Below, one piece after another: positions 12,975-26,015 of a DNA stretch of 64,000 nt (position 1 is the stretch's first letter; every line of letters begins with the position of its first letter). The notes under the pieces were generated by a model that did no database searches, had not been told where the DNA came from, and worked only from the letters and a program-made list of their open reading frames with translations. The stretch covers positions 12,774,501 to 12,838,500 of the forward strand of contig OY987268.1 of NCBI GenBank assembly GCA_963920665.1. Reading direction: 5' to 3'. The position numbers and the translations under genes were made by a program. This stretch comes from Straminergon stramineum (Eukaryota > Streptophyta > Bryopsida > Hypnales > Calliergonaceae).

Positions 12975-13472
12975 GAACCAGGAGAAGCAGAACCAAGGCT
13001 CTTGTTCACTGGCACCGGCACTTTGATTCCAGATCCAATTCCAGTTTGAAATCAAGTGCTCCACAAAGAACAGGAGGAACTCCTAAAATTCACAATTCCA
13101 CAGGCAACCCTAATTCAATATCCCTGAAGCCTACACCCTAAAAACCCTACGGGGTTTTCTACTAGTCCAGGATCAATTGCAAAGAACTCACAACAACAAA
13201 CAACAAAGAAAGGAGGCATGAAAATACCTATTGTGCCTTTGGCTCCTTATTGACTGGAAAGCCGCAAAGAGATGGTATTGCTACCCTGTCATTCATAGAA
13301 GATCCACAGGGCTACTCAAATCAAATGCAGAACCTGAACAATAACTGGAACAGCAGTGCTCATAATCCGAGTTTTCGTGAAGGTTTTCAGGCATTCGTGA
13401 TCAAAGATGGGACATCCAATTTTGAAACTCGAAATCAAACATGAAATACAATTGACGCCACACAGCACTCAC

Positions 13473-13686
13473 TTCAGCCGAGGACTTGTTGAAGTCTTCT
13501 GCTTCGGTGTCCTTGAATGTATCAAGGATTCTCACCAACAGCTGCTTGATCTCCGCCATGTTGTAGGCGTAGTCACCCAGGATGGGATCCTTCATAGCTG
13601 GGACGAAATTCTTCGCGATCAGTTCCGCATCGTCTACTTTATCCACAAACGTTTGGATCAATTTCAGGGTTTCACACTTCACCGAC
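13473..13686 (-). pseudogene. Chimeric exon: exportin-1 piece joined to unrelated sequence
   Basis: After acceptor TTTTTGCAG (minus strand), residues SVKCETLKLIQTFVDK, ELIAKNFVPAM and DPILGDYA match exportin-1 (XPO1/CRM1), the nuclear export receptor, down to about 13566. The following MAEIKQLLVRILDTFKD... does not continue exportin, which normally proceeds with an R-N-V-P-D-A-R-E-S-E-like stretch. A donor, GTGAGT, follows AE at 13472. This looks like two gene pieces fused within one exon, and I do not recognise the second. Confidence 0.65.
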
Positions 13687-13689
13687 CTG

Positions 13690-14310
13690 CAAAAAGGTCA
13701 CACGAATCAGTTTCAATAGAGCCTCTACTTAGTTGCAGTTTCTAGTTGCAGCTACTTGAGGAGATTAAGTCTTCAACCTGAGGCTGGGCATAACAAACTT
13801 AATGTATGGACGAAGGTTGCACTACTATCACGACTTTGGCAAATCCAGTCATGCGTTACTCATTCATTAACGCATGAGGGGAAAATGCACTAGCAAATGT
13901 TCGACCCCGTATGTTGTTCCTTATTTGAGTATTCCTTGAAAAACGAAAATGAGATGGCCAAGCCCAAATTAAAAGGAAGAGGAAGGCACCTAAGGTGTAC
14001 CGAGAGCCAGATTGGGAATGAACCTGGTGCTCTCTCCTCTGTAAGTATCAGGAGCTATAACTATGCATCCCACCTCCTTGGCTATAGCGTCTGCCTTCCT
14101 GCTCATTCAATAACACGCTGTCAAAAAGTTTCATCGCACTCGTATGACCTGACAGTCTCTTTGCACATGCTGAAGAGTTCAAAACGCAATTACAGCATTG
14201 ACAATTGAAGAAAAACATTGCAGTGTTTGCAAATTACAATGCAAAGGACTCCCTCTCACCAAACCCTAATCTCAACAAAACCTGTGTTCTGCCGTAGTGG
14301 TTCCATTTAG
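13690..14310. other. Interval between exportin and hydrolase fragments
   Basis: This sequence is moderately GC-rich, with a 103-codon plus-strand frame at 13897 that I do not recognise. Its composition matches the adjoining gene fragments, so it may be intronic or flanking sequence carried along with them. Confidence 0.4.
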
Positions 14311-14316
14311 ATTTAC

Positions 14317-14634
14317 CCGCAAATTTTAGGAGTCAAGCCATAGAACTCATGCAAAAGGATCACCATAGGCAGCTTTCCATCCTCCACCTTCGGCTTCACC
14401 ACAAACCATATAATCTCCTGCTCCCCACTCTCACTCAAAATCTTTGTGTTGGCAACATATTCCAGCATCCCCGCTCGCACACCCACCCTCACTCGTCCCA
14501 CCCGTTTCACTCCCCTAAACCGAACCGGCAACACTTGCAGATCTCCAAGCCAAGGACGCAGAGACACCAAAGGCACTTGAATTTCGACAGAATTGAGGTC
14601 TGGCAGAGGAAGTAGCGAGAAGAGAGAGCGCCAT
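14317..14634 (-). pseudogene. Plastid-targeted dienelactone hydrolase-like first exon, frameshifted
   Basis: An ATG at 14634-14632 begins a Ser/Ala/Arg-rich, acid-poor leader (MALSLLATSSARPQFC...) typical of a chloroplast transit peptide. That frame stops at a TAG. In another frame GVKRVGRVRVGVRAGMLEYVANTK leads to KLPMVILLHEFYGLTPKI, the N-terminal strand and loop of the dienelactone hydrolase family. A donor, GGGTAAAT, ends the exon at 14317. The nucleophile Cys and His regions of the enzyme would lie in later exons, which are absent. The frameshift and missing exons mark a fragment. Confidence 0.6.
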
Positions 14635-15171
14635 GCATGTTCTCTATTCAACCACACACCAACAAATTTGCCATTGCAAAATAAGAAAACTGAAGTGAAT
14701 CCAAGGGTGAGGTTGTGATTGACTGTTCGGGGATTGTGTGGGCAAGGGGATTGGGATGCAAAGAATAACCAACCGAATTCGAGAAAGCTTAAATGCGACA
14801 AATTAAAGCTGGGTTGTTGAGAATTCAGCTGCTTCTTCCTTCAAATACTGCAAGTACTGCAAATCTTCCTACAGATTCTTGAAGGATTCCTGAAGAGCTC
14901 CCCTGCAAGAGACTGCGCGCACAATCTGCGTAGGGATGTCAATAGACTGAACTCTCTGGGAGCCTTAATGTCATGCCAGTCCTTCTTCGAAAAAGGGTCG
15001 ACACTGCAATCCACAAACCATAATCAGCAAATGCAGTGCAAATAACGATGGAATTCAGAAACACTAAATTGGAAATTGCGTAAGCTCCCAGGTTCAAAGA
15101 GGTGTGGGAATGTCGGTACATTTTCTTCTTGCCACCCTGTTTGCCCTTGTAAATGCGTTTGTTCTTGCCCA

Positions 15172-15290
15172 GCGGCCATGCCATCCTCAGCACTAAGTCC
15201 CAAGGGGATTCAGGGTTCCGCCTGGCTGCCCGCCTAGGCAAATTTTTCCCCACCCTGGGACTTAGTGCCGAGGGACGGCCATTGTTGCAG
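15172..15290. repeat. Short inverted-repeat unit with 20-30-bp arms
   Basis: CAGCACTAAGTCCCAAGG (15186 on) is inverted as CCTGGGACTTAGTGCCG (about 15260-15276), with weaker pairing outwards to GGCC. The loop is about 50 bp and the unit is GC-rich. It may be a miniature element or the terminus of the gene-fragment cluster to its left. Confidence 0.6.
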
Positions 15291-15716
15291 GCCATGCTCG
15301 TGAGTTGCGGGGGAGCTGCTGCCTTGCCTTTTCGGGGAAGCTAAACTCCTCGAAACAATTTTCAATAAATTTTCGTGGGAACAGAAATGAAATTGGCAAG
15401 TGGTTTCATATTTTTTTGGACTTTTGAGGAATCAGTTATTAATTTTTGAAGTTGGAATGCGGTGGTCACAAAAACCGACTACTTCAAAATGTACACCATA
15501 TATACATTAAAGAAAACAAATGTACATGTTTGCTAATGATCAATTTTAGACAACAGTCTCTTTTAGAACAAACTACTTTAGACATATTCATTCTTGTCCA
15601 TTTAAAAATTCCTCCTTCATGAACAAGAGGTGAATAATTAGAGAATGCTAAAAATGTTGCATATAAATCCAAGTTGTTCATACAATTTTTGAATGGTTGT
15701 TTCTACTTTCATTTAA

Positions 15717-16970
15717 CTCCTAAAAGACCAACATTTAGTTATAGATTTTCTATTCTAAAATAAACTTTGATGTTCTTTTTTAACTCAATTTTCAATATTT
15801 AAAAATTAAAAAAATTAAAAAATTAAAAAAATTAAAAAATTAAAAAAATTAAAAAATTAAAAAAATATAACACTATAGGATGTAGATTGTTTATTACAAT
15901 ACTAAAGCCATTGAGATTGGCATTTTTCATTTCCATAATTGAATTCTTAACCATTTAGTATTTTCAATCAATTTTGAATATTGTCTATGTACTATTTTTT
16001 TTCTATATGGTTTACAATTCAAAATAGAAAGAAACTATTCAAGCATATGGCCAATGTGTCTCGGAAAATGAATCCAAAGAAGCACCACCATTTTGGACAT
16101 TTTCTTTTTAAAAAATAGTGAACTTGTGAAGTGAGCTTTAAATGAAAATCTACTATGTGCTATCCAAAATTCTTGATATTCAAAAATTTCCACTGTATGA
16201 ATTGCAAGATATTAGCATTTGAAGTGACAAAATTTTTCTTTGGGGCACTACAAAAATCTAGGTAGCTACACTTCATAAGGTCACATATGTATGAAAAATT
16301 GTTCAGAATGGAGGTTATTTTTAGACTTCATTCTTCAAGTCAAGTGGATATATGCTTGAAAAAATTCAAATCATTTGAAATTGTACAATATAATGAAAAT
16401 ATAGGAAAACAATAGCAAGTAGAAAGAAGGAGAGAATGATTCAAAATACTAAATTGCTAACAATTTTAATATAGATTTGAAAAATGCCAATTCCAATGGT
16501 TGTAATGTTTTAATAAACAATATACATCTAATATTTTTTTTCCAAAAATATTGAAAATTGAGTTAAATAAAGAACTTCAAAGTTTGTCTTATAGTACAAA
16601 TTTAATAATGATCCACAAACTCTTGCAAACTAAAACTCCTAGTAACTTTTGATTCATAGATCAAAATAGAGTGATTTAAAGATTTTAGGTTAGTATATAT
16701 AAATCTAGAAAATCAATTTTAAATTTTCATTTCTTAAAATAATGATTAAAGAAAAATTTGCTACCTAGGCTATCCGCCAAGTAGTAAAAAAACATATAAT
16801 ACAATAATTTCTTAACCATGTAGTCAAAATTTATAAACATTGTTAGGTCTTGAAGCTACTCATTGGACACATGTTGTACTAAATTTCAAAGAAAACAAAT
16901 AAAAACTCCATTCATAATGAGCTACCCGAAATTACTATATTGTCAAATATGCAATTTGGGCATTTGGGAG
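15717..16970. mobile_element. TTAA-flanked fold-back element
   Basis: TTAA (15713-15716) precedes CTCCTAAAAGACCAACA. The right end inverts to CTCCCAAATGCCCAAATT and is followed by TTAA (16971-16974). Inside, 15740-16130 and 16165-16760 are diverged inverted copies of the same sequence, which is also present at 4320-5060. The 1254-bp unit could therefore fold back along most of its length. It has no coding potential. Confidence 0.6.
15801..15867. repeat. A/T tandem repeat, 17-bp period
   Basis: TTAAAAAAA and TTAAAAAA units alternate for about 67 bp, giving a 17-bp period. It lies inside the left arm of the fold-back element. Confidence 0.9.
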
Positions 16971-16974
16971 TTAA

Positions 16975-18000
16975 TCTTTGACTACATACAAGAAGACATT
17001 GTAGAGATTTCACCTTGCCTTGAAAGATTTAGACATTAAGCATTTGTTTCAAATAGTCTAAAGATAGTCCACATTGTTTCCACTATATTGTCTACAGTAG
17101 AAGTTATTTTTAATGTTTTGAGATAAAGATTATTAATGAAAAAGAAATCATCTTTGTAATAATTTGTTAGAGGAAACAACTTACCTGTATGTTTTTGACA
17201 CAAAGACCTTGTTTAGAATCCTTTCTTGATTGTATAATCAAAAGGATTGAAAAAAATAATGAAGCACTTAGAGCATTGGGACTATTTTAAACACCAGATT
17301 TACTTTAATTGCAAAGATAACCTACAAAGAAGTTGATTAGTCAATATTCAAACAATCTACATCATAAGAAAGTTAACCCATGTTTTAGGTGACAAGCCCT
17401 AATTTTTTTAATTGAATTTTAAGTGACATCTGATGCAACAAATCCATGTTTTTCTATCAACATTAATGTTGTGTTGGACATTTTGTTGACTTATAAATAT
17501 GGATTTGTTGCATTGGATGTCAACTAAAATCTGTTTAAAAAAATCAGGCGTGTCCTCTATAATGTGGATTTCTTATAGTGCCATCATTCAAATTTCAATC
17601 TCTATTTGCATCAAAAGTCAACTCCTTATTGAGAGTCAAAGCATAGACCATAAAGATAACAAAAATATTATTAGACCTAATCTTATAGATTTATAGATAG
17701 CATAGTATACAAGATTAAACTTGAAGCATTTATTGTTTAAAAAAATGCATGTATTCTTGACTTATTTCCTCAGTGTGAGATTTTTTCTATTGTATTTCAA
17801 AACATTAGCACTACTTTATAAAACATTTTAGGATGGATTTTAAAACCTTGATTGGAAATGCAAGTGTCACTATCCGATGAAAAGAGGCTGTCACACTCCC
17901 CCCTCTAAAAAAATTCCCCCCGCCACCCCCAAAAAATTAGGGCCATCCGATTCATTTCAAAAAAATTCCATCCACTACAAGAAAAATCAATAGCCATCAT
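16975..18000. other. AT-rich interval without recognisable gene
   Basis: There are only short unsupported frames and no recognisable domain. Near 17400 and 17470 the phrase AACAAATCCATGTTT and its inverse are loosely repeated, consistent with old repeat debris. Confidence 0.5.
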
Positions 18001-18154
18001 ATGTACATACAAAATACGATACAAATACAAATATGAATATGATACAACAATATATAGATATGGATGACAATAGATGTGCATACAAAATATGGTACAAATA
18101 CAAATACAAATACAGTACAACAATATACAGATACAGATGACGGGATGCAAATAC
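18001..18154. repeat. Two-unit tandem repeat of 71-73 bp
   Basis: ATGTACATACAAAATACG at 18001 and ATGTGCATACAAAATATGG at 18074 begin diverged tandem copies, and a third start (ATGCAAATAC) lies at 18145. The interior is an ACAAAT/ACAGAT-rich simple sequence. Confidence 0.8.
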
Positions 18155-18159
18155 AATAG

Positions 18160-21120
18160 TATGGGATTATCCCATACTGATTGTTTGCAATCCCATCCTC
18201 CCAAAATTATAAGAAGGGGAGGTGGAGAACAATTTAATTATAAATATAAAATCTTTTATAAAACTACACCTTTCCAAAATTATAAGAGGGGGTGAGGTTA
18301 AAATTAAATTTTCATTAAATTTTTTTTGTCATGGTGCATAGTTTCACACTATGCAACATGAAATGGCTATAACAGCCAACGAGAACACTTACAATCTTAC
18401 ATTTGGTGAGGTTGTGTATCTATAAAAATTGGAGATGTACTTGAATAACTTAAACAAAAGCCCTTATAATTGAATCTACTAAAAAAATAATGCAGATAAT
18501 GAATATAGATCCTTGGAAGACTATTGACTTAGAGTATCATAAGAACTTTTAAAAGATGAAAACATTTGTAAAATTCAAACTTGAACTAAAGAACAAATAA
18601 GAGTTTTACATATGTTTTATCTTTTGACCTTCAAATATATTGTTTCATATCTCCAATGCTTTAAATTAGAAACAAATGGTATAGCAAGGTGTCAATTGAA
18701 TTGTATTGTTTAACCTCTAAATCTTTAGATATATATTAGTGATCTCCCTAGGCTTTATAAATAATATTACCCAATTTTTAAAAATAATCCCCATCTACAT
18801 GTTGCAAGAACAAATTCTTTAATGTTGATGTATAATATTGTTTTTGAAGGAGATTCTCTAGGGCCCACACGTCTTGTTTCCTTGTGAAAACTATGACACG
18901 TTGTTAGTAAGCTTAAAGATACCTTGCATGCGACATCTAACATCATAATTTGACGTTGGTTGTTATGGGTGAAGGTGAGGCTTACTACCTCAAGGAACAA
19001 TTGAATTTTGTGACATTTCTCACCCTATTCAAAGATTTTAGTGCCATGGGAAGTTTCTGAAGACTCTTAATAGGCTATGATTTACCATTTGGATAATTTG
19101 TCTAAATGTGGCTTTATTATATAGTTTTTTGGACTCATCGAGTCTTATTTTTTTTCAAAAAATTTTAAGAAAGCTTTGGACATGATTGGGATACTTTCTT
19201 TCTTGCATTTGTCCTTTTTTGCTATACTAGTTTGATACTAGTTTATGACTGTATCTTGTACAATATTGCTCATGAAAAAAATTGATGGTACTTAGGATGG
19301 TTTTGGAAAAAAATGGTATGGTTTGTTGTTTGAAAAGATGTAGGATGGAAATGCTCAGATAAGTGCATGTATCTAGGCTGTTAAAGAGAAAGTTTTTTTT
19401 TCCACTATAATTGCACCGTTGTTGTGCAGACTCACAACCTTTTGCAAGGCTCATAATTTTCCTAATGTGTTCAATTCATTGTTCAAAAGTACAAGAAATG
19501 AGTACTTGAGTGTTTCTATTAGTGTAAGCTTCCCAAATTGACAATGCATTTCAACTCCTATACATAATTATGGAAGTGGCTACTTTTGACCATTTCAACA
19601 CTAAGGGGGTGATGATGTATGAGATGGTCTAGGGCTTCTAAAATTGGTGATGTGTGAGATGTCATGAAAACAAGAAAGAAATGTCTTGTGTTCTTGAGTG
19701 GCATGCGTATTTTGGAGTTCGTACTATTTACTAAGATTCTCTAAAAGTATTGTTAATATATTTTGTTCAAACACTAATGGTTTAATATTCATTTGAAGAT
19801 GACTATATGTATGCAATATGGCTATTAGCAAAAAGTTTTATTTTATTAGTAGACGAAACCACCATGAATAAGAGCCTTTTGCCATGTATCTATGGGTGGG
19901 TGCATTCACCAATACTAAAATATATAAACTAGTGTTATGTTCCTTTTATAGTGTGGAATGCACATACATCAATGGAATTCATTTTCCAATGATCAATGGA
20001 ACTCTTCTTGTCTTTTAGTACTTTTTGTGTCCATTGGGCTCATATGGTAGGAGGCCCTAGGTGGGCACCGTTCCAAATCAAGGTTCCATAGGTTGACCAA
20101 ATGGGTGAAGTTGCGCATTCCATCTACAATGATTAGATTATTGCTCTAGGGACTTAGCAATGTAAAGTTCCATAATCATGCATATCCAAAATCACAAATC
20201 CCAACTCAAAGAACAAATTTTTTTTTTTAATGTTTCAAGGCTAACAACTAGGAGTGACTTGAATTAAAAATCATCTTATTCTAGATTGCACAAAAATATT
20301 ATATTATATTATTAATTTGATAGTATATAGGCATCCTCAAACATTATTGAAGACCCAAGAATATAAGTTCAATGCAAAGAATCTATCCCTAGTGTAAATC
20401 AAAGATACTAGAGTTGACTTCCAAATACTAAAATTAGCCAAATTTTACAAAAAAAAGGCAAAAATATGAAATTATGCTGGAAATGTGCAATAGTTGGAAG
20501 ATGAGAATCATAATTGTTTGGCCAAAAATAATTAGGAATAAACTCATGAAAAGTAGGAGCTATAAATTTTCTATTTCCGGAAAACTATTTTTAACAACTA
20601 ATTTGAACTTTTTGATTGGCAACAAGGCAAAGCTACTCGTTAATTGTAGTTTCTCCCAACCCACCTTAAAAGTGAAAGTAACATAAAACTTTGTAAAAGC
20701 AATTTTCAATATTGAAAAACTCAAAAGTTCTTTCTCAATTCCAACACAACATGGAAGTTAGTTCTTAGATTGGTTCATCCCTAAACCTTAAAATATTATT
20801 CCCTATAAGAAAATGTCATTTTGTTTAGCTTCATCATTACTTTGGATGAATAAGAAATTATTTGTACAAAAGTTTATCTCAAAGCATCATTTGACTTTGT
20901 TCATGCATCATCAAGAATATAACTTTAAGGCACTCATAAGAAAAGCAAGATGATTAAAAATTATTGCCAAAATTGAACAACTAAATAAATTTAAACTCAC
21001 TTGAACTATTCAAATCTATGCTTATTAAGCATTGTTGTACTTTCAATGACTTTCAAGCCCAACTTTAATGTGCCCTAAGCTTGTGTTTAACATTTTTGAG
21101 CAATAGCTAGAAGCACATTT
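18160..21120. other. AT-rich interval, no gene recognised
   Basis: I see no splice-bounded coding exon or protein motif. All open frames are under 80 codons and lack family resemblance. It probably consists of decayed repeats. Confidence 0.5.
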
Positions 21121-21124
21121 TTAA

Positions 21125-22470
21125 CCCCTAAAGGTTCAAAGTCTTGAAATGAATCTTTTAGAATTTTGAATAAGTTCCTATGATGTTAGATTTTATTGCA
21201 ATATTTGAGAAACTTTTGGGGAGTTGGAGAATGTACTATCTTTATGGGGATATAATTTTTATTTCACTTACTGCTTTGAAGAATTAATTATGCCTTTGTA
21301 AATACAAAATGCTTGACTCTAGGTAATAAGAAAAAAAATTCAAAAATTCAAAAAGAATATTTTGTAATTTTTTTCCAATAGAATATGTTTATGTTTTTTA
21401 AAAATATTGTTCTTATTCCATTTGGATAAGTGATGTGAAAATTATGAAGTGCCTTGTTTCGTGGGCAATTGGGGAATAATGTCTAGGATTTGTTTCAAAA
21501 CTCCATCTTCACAATTTTTCAAGTTAAAACACCTTCATGAGGTGGATTACTTGCTACAACAATTGACCTTTAGGATTGACATGTTTCAATGCTATTTTAG
21601 AACTACAAAAACCTTGCCTTTTAATATAAAGCCATCAAAATTAATGTCTATTAATAGGCTTAACCAAGTAGTGTCATATATAGATTAAAAATCTATGAAA
21701 GTGAGTGCAAGTCTATTGTATAAGTAGTGCTTGAGAAAACAAATAACCATATATCAAGGTAGAATGACATAAAGTTACACATCCATTGCTTGAACTCTTG
21801 ATATGAAGGCTCAACCTCACCTATGCTCATCTCAAAATGAAAAAGAAGCCAATGTAATGTTTGTGAGGATGCACAAGGTGTCCTTGATTGATGCCAATTG
21901 CTATCTATGTCGCAAATCCAAAAAATCCTAGAAAGGAAATGTAGTAAGCAAATGTTACAAATTAGAAAACAAATCTCAAGACTAAACAAACTCCGACCAA
22001 AAGATACCTTTGTTATTCTGGTTCAAGCTACAAGCTAGAATTTCAAAAGTTGCATACAAGTCCTCCTAACTTCAACAAAAAGTTTCACAGAAAAAGGCAA
22101 ATACTTGATTTTCCAGAGGTCCTCAAAGGCATATATGTATCTTAGTGGAAGAGTAAAGTTTGCCAATTTCACTTGATTTGAGATCTAAAAAATTGGACTT
22201 ATTTCACTTGATTTGTGATCTTAAAAAGTGGGGGCAGGGGGATCATACTAAAAATAGAAAATATACATTTCTCTTGTTATAATCTCACAACTTCTATGCA
22301 ATTTTGCTCTCAAAATTGGTATGCGTACTAAGAAGCAAGCTCTTTAGACATCCATACAGTTGGATTTTGAAAAATAAACATTTTTTTTCATTGGAGATAA
22401 CTACAAGCTAATGCTCTTTTTTCATAGTCAAAAGTCAAAACACACTTGGAAAGGCTTGGGCATTTAGGGG
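21125..22470. mobile_element. TTAA-flanked inverted-repeat element
   Basis: TTAA (21121-21124) precedes CCCCTAAAGGTTCAAAG. The right end inverts to CCCCTAAATGCCCAAGCC and is followed by TTAC, one mismatch from TTAA. The part at 22080-22450 is an inverted diverged copy of about 6350-7000. The 1346 bp are non-coding. Confidence 0.55.
21790..21990 (-). repeat. Diverged dispersed repeat, unit a
   Basis: The plus strand carries GATGCACAAGGTGTCCTTGA and TGATGCCAATTGCTAT, and the same words recur at 23380-23415. Translated on the minus strand, both read ...IWIC...SNWHQ...P.ASS.TLHW. That could be an old coding origin, but both are broken. Confidence 0.6.
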
Positions 22471-23289
22471 TTACCAAGGTAGTTACAAGAAGTGACTAAA
22501 CTATGGTCAATGGGATGAACTTAGATAAATGTCCGCTATAGTTGGTGTTGTGGGTGATAGTTCCTATCCATCATGCTAATTTAAATTAGAATTTTGAATT
22601 TTGGAATCCCATGCACATTGGTTGGTTCCAACATCGTAACAGATGACTAGGGATCAAATTCCTAGAGCATATAAATCTTAGGGTACTTACTATATAACCA
22701 CTAGGAGGGGCTTGAATATATAAATTTTAATTTATTAAGAATATATGTTGCCAATCCCTTCTAAAAAGTCTACAATTAAAAAAATGAGAGACATAAAAAA
22801 TATACTATACATCTACACATCTCTCTCTATGTCAAATATATATGTAAAATGTACTTGTACAAATTTCCATTAAAGGTAAAAAATGAGATAAGATTGGGAA
22901 TTGAATTATTGGATAAATTACTAATATCTAACAAGGATGCATAATTTAGCACATCACAGGCCGAAAGTCATATGGATACTTTTCATGGCTTAAGCACATA
23001 AATGAGGGATTTCTCCATTATGATAGTTGAAGAAAGGGCGAAATTGAAACATCCATGAAACATGGCTCTAAATTCACCAAAATCTAACTTGCAATCCAAT
23101 TGAAGTTGTGGCTTTTTATGTATATAAAATCAACAAATATGCCATCATAGATTTTCATGATAGTATCATGGTGAATGGTAAGAGCTACATAAAATAAAGT
23201 GCAAAATAGAAATATGAATAGTGAATTGTGACAAAATTTATAGATAACCATGTATGCACTAAAACGTAAATAAAGGATTGTGCAATGCT

Positions 23290-23480
23290 TGAAATGGAAC
23301 AATCTTCAAGAAATCCAAGTTCAACCTTACTTGTGTCCATTCCAAAATTATATAGAACAACCCAATGTAATGTTAGTGAGGATGCACGAGGCATCTTCAA
23401 TTGATGCCAATTGCTATTTGAGTTACAAATCCAAATAGTCCAATAAAGATAATCAAATGTCACAAAATAGTAGAGCATAA
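23290..23480 (-). repeat. Diverged dispersed repeat, unit b
   Basis: This is a second copy of the repeat at 21790-21990, about 75% similar by eye. It shares AATGTAATGTTAGTGAGGAT and TGATGCCAATTGCTAT. Confidence 0.6.
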
Positions 23481-23599
23481 TCTTAAACATTCTACAAACC
23501 AAAGAGACCTCTACTACTTCCCTTCAAGTGAAAAGTTGGTAGCTCAAAAGTCACATAAGGATTCTCACAACTCCAAACAAAATGAAACCCCACTACACA

Positions 23600-26010
23600 A
23601 GAATGCTTGAGGAGACCAATTCTTGTAATTTATTGTCTACACTTGAGTTAAGAGAATATTTGATGTGGGCTGTGGGTGCTTTATATACACCCTTGGAATA
23701 ACGCAAATACAACAAGGATCTAAGTAACTTTGTCGTATGAAAATCCTAACGGGTGTCTGAATGTAAAATCCACTTACACCTTCCAAGCAATGGATCTTTG
23801 TTGTTGGTTTCCATTTCAAAATTTTCTAATTGTAAATGCTAACCAAATCGAAATGAATTAATAATTATGGTTATTTTTGGCTGCAACAACCAAAATTGAA
23901 GACCAATAAAGGTTAGTCAAGTGTGAGCTTCCAATTCATCATCTGAGATTCATTGGTTTTTGGTGTTTTTTTTTTTTATCATTTTGGAGTGTAATTTATT
24001 ATACAAAATCCCCCAAATGAGTGTAAAACCAAAATAGATAAGTCATATGCCAATATAGCATTTGGTCCTAAATAAATTATTTTCCTTTAAATAAATCCAA
24101 ATCTTACATGTAAATAGAGTAGAAACCCAATAATTGAACAAATTATAGGTGTTTAGTAAAATCTATCCAAATTCCCCGAAACCTACCTTCTATGTCAAAG
24201 ATCATGGCTAAATTGGTCTAAGGAATCCTAGGGAAGACCCCTCAATTGATTCCCAAATAGTGATTTTAGTTTCCCATTTCATTTTGCAAAATAGTAGAAC
24301 CCTTAATTGTTAGCCTATAAGTGAAGAAAACTCAAGATGGACCAATGGAGGGCATCTATGATCTAAGTACAATATTTCAAGGTGGAAATCATGTTGAGAG
24401 TCCAACAACAAAATCAGTTTGCCAAGATTCCCCTCCGTGTGAAAGATTCCATGTTCACCGAAATTTGAAGGAGATAATGGGATTTGCTTCTCCTTCTTTG
24501 CATATGCAAAATAAGAATACAAGATTGCATATATTTTGTGGGATTCTATGAGATTTTCCTCAAAAATTTCAGGAATTTTTTGATAGTTAAAAGATCTTCT
24601 TCCAGTCTTCTAGATGATCAACCATCAAAATTCATGATGGAAAATTCATAGAAATTACTGAAGGTGCGCTAAAATCTCGCAAAAAATTTGACTTGATTTT
24701 GTTATACTAAAAATGTGCTCAAACAAGTTTTAAGACGTTTCGAGAGCTAGAAGTATCTAAATTGGTAAGATTCTTTGATTATTGCAAAATTTAAAGATTA
24801 TAGCAAAGTTGATCGGCGTTGTGGAGACATACGACAATCAAATGGGGTCCAAGTTAGGTCTTTTCTTATTCCCTCATGCCTTCTAAAGAGCCTAGACCAA
24901 TTAATTTTCACCAAAAAATCAACCTCCCAAAGTTAGATTTTTAACCTTTTTTGATTTTAAGTTGACACTAGATTTTGATGAATTTTTGGCAATAGAGAAA
25001 AGGGATGCAATTGCATGACACTAAAAATGGCCTTTCAAATCCAATGGTACAATCCATTTATGATGTGGAATCTTTCTCCAAAAGTTAAAGTTTTGGACTA
25101 GTGTAAAAAGTTAAAATTGGCAAATTAGGATGAAAATCCTAAGTAATTAGATTACCATGTAGAAATGAAAGGATGTGGGTGCCCATGAAAGAGTACAAAA
25201 CGGCACTCATTCTCCTCTCAAAACACCCCTTGTTCCCCCTTGCAGCCATTTTTTGGCATTTATTCTTTGTTGGATCCATTTAGTTGGATTTTGGCCCAAG
25301 GAGATTCCTTAGTGTATCCATAACAAACCATGTGTGTTAAAGTGATTTTTTGACACCCTATATACTTTTTAATAAAGAATATTTTCAACCTATAACTTTG
25401 AGCTTTGTTTAATAATGACTATATGTTTCTATTGCCAAAAATTCCCAACTCAAATAACATATAAAATGATTTCTATTGTAGGTTGAATAATGAACTAAAA
25501 TGGCATGTTTTTAAACTCAAATCTTTATAGAGAATACATTTTAGATGACCATTACATCATTATTCGAGAAAAATTTAATTTTCAATAGGGTGTTATTTTT
25601 AGCACTTTTTTGTTCAATTTTTAGACAATTTTTTCTTATATAAAATAGGGGTGTGAAAGTTATTTTCAGCTCTACAGTGTATCTTTTTACTTCAAAAATT
25701 TGTAAATAATTATAATTATCAAATAAAAATACCAATAATTCACAACATAAACTTTCAAAGTAGAAAAATCTAGTCATATTTCTTTTCTTTTCCTTTTATT
25801 TAAATTTTCGAATATTATACGGGGGTCTAAAATTTTAAGACACATAGTTTCCAATGGACACTCTAAGTGATCTCCAAAAGATTTTGGCCATTTTTGAACC
25901 AAATCACCAAACGGTTGTATTTTTGGAGCCTTTATTGTTTTATTGATGTTGTTTTTTGCAAGTTTTGAAGGACATTGGAGTCCCTTCAAAGTTGGTCCAT
26001 TAGAAAAAAT
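23600..26010. other. AT-rich interval, no gene recognised
   Basis: There are two overlapping frames on opposite strands near 24310-24551 and nothing matching a family. The remainder is AT-rich repeat debris. Confidence 0.45.
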
Positions 26011-26015
26011 TTCAG

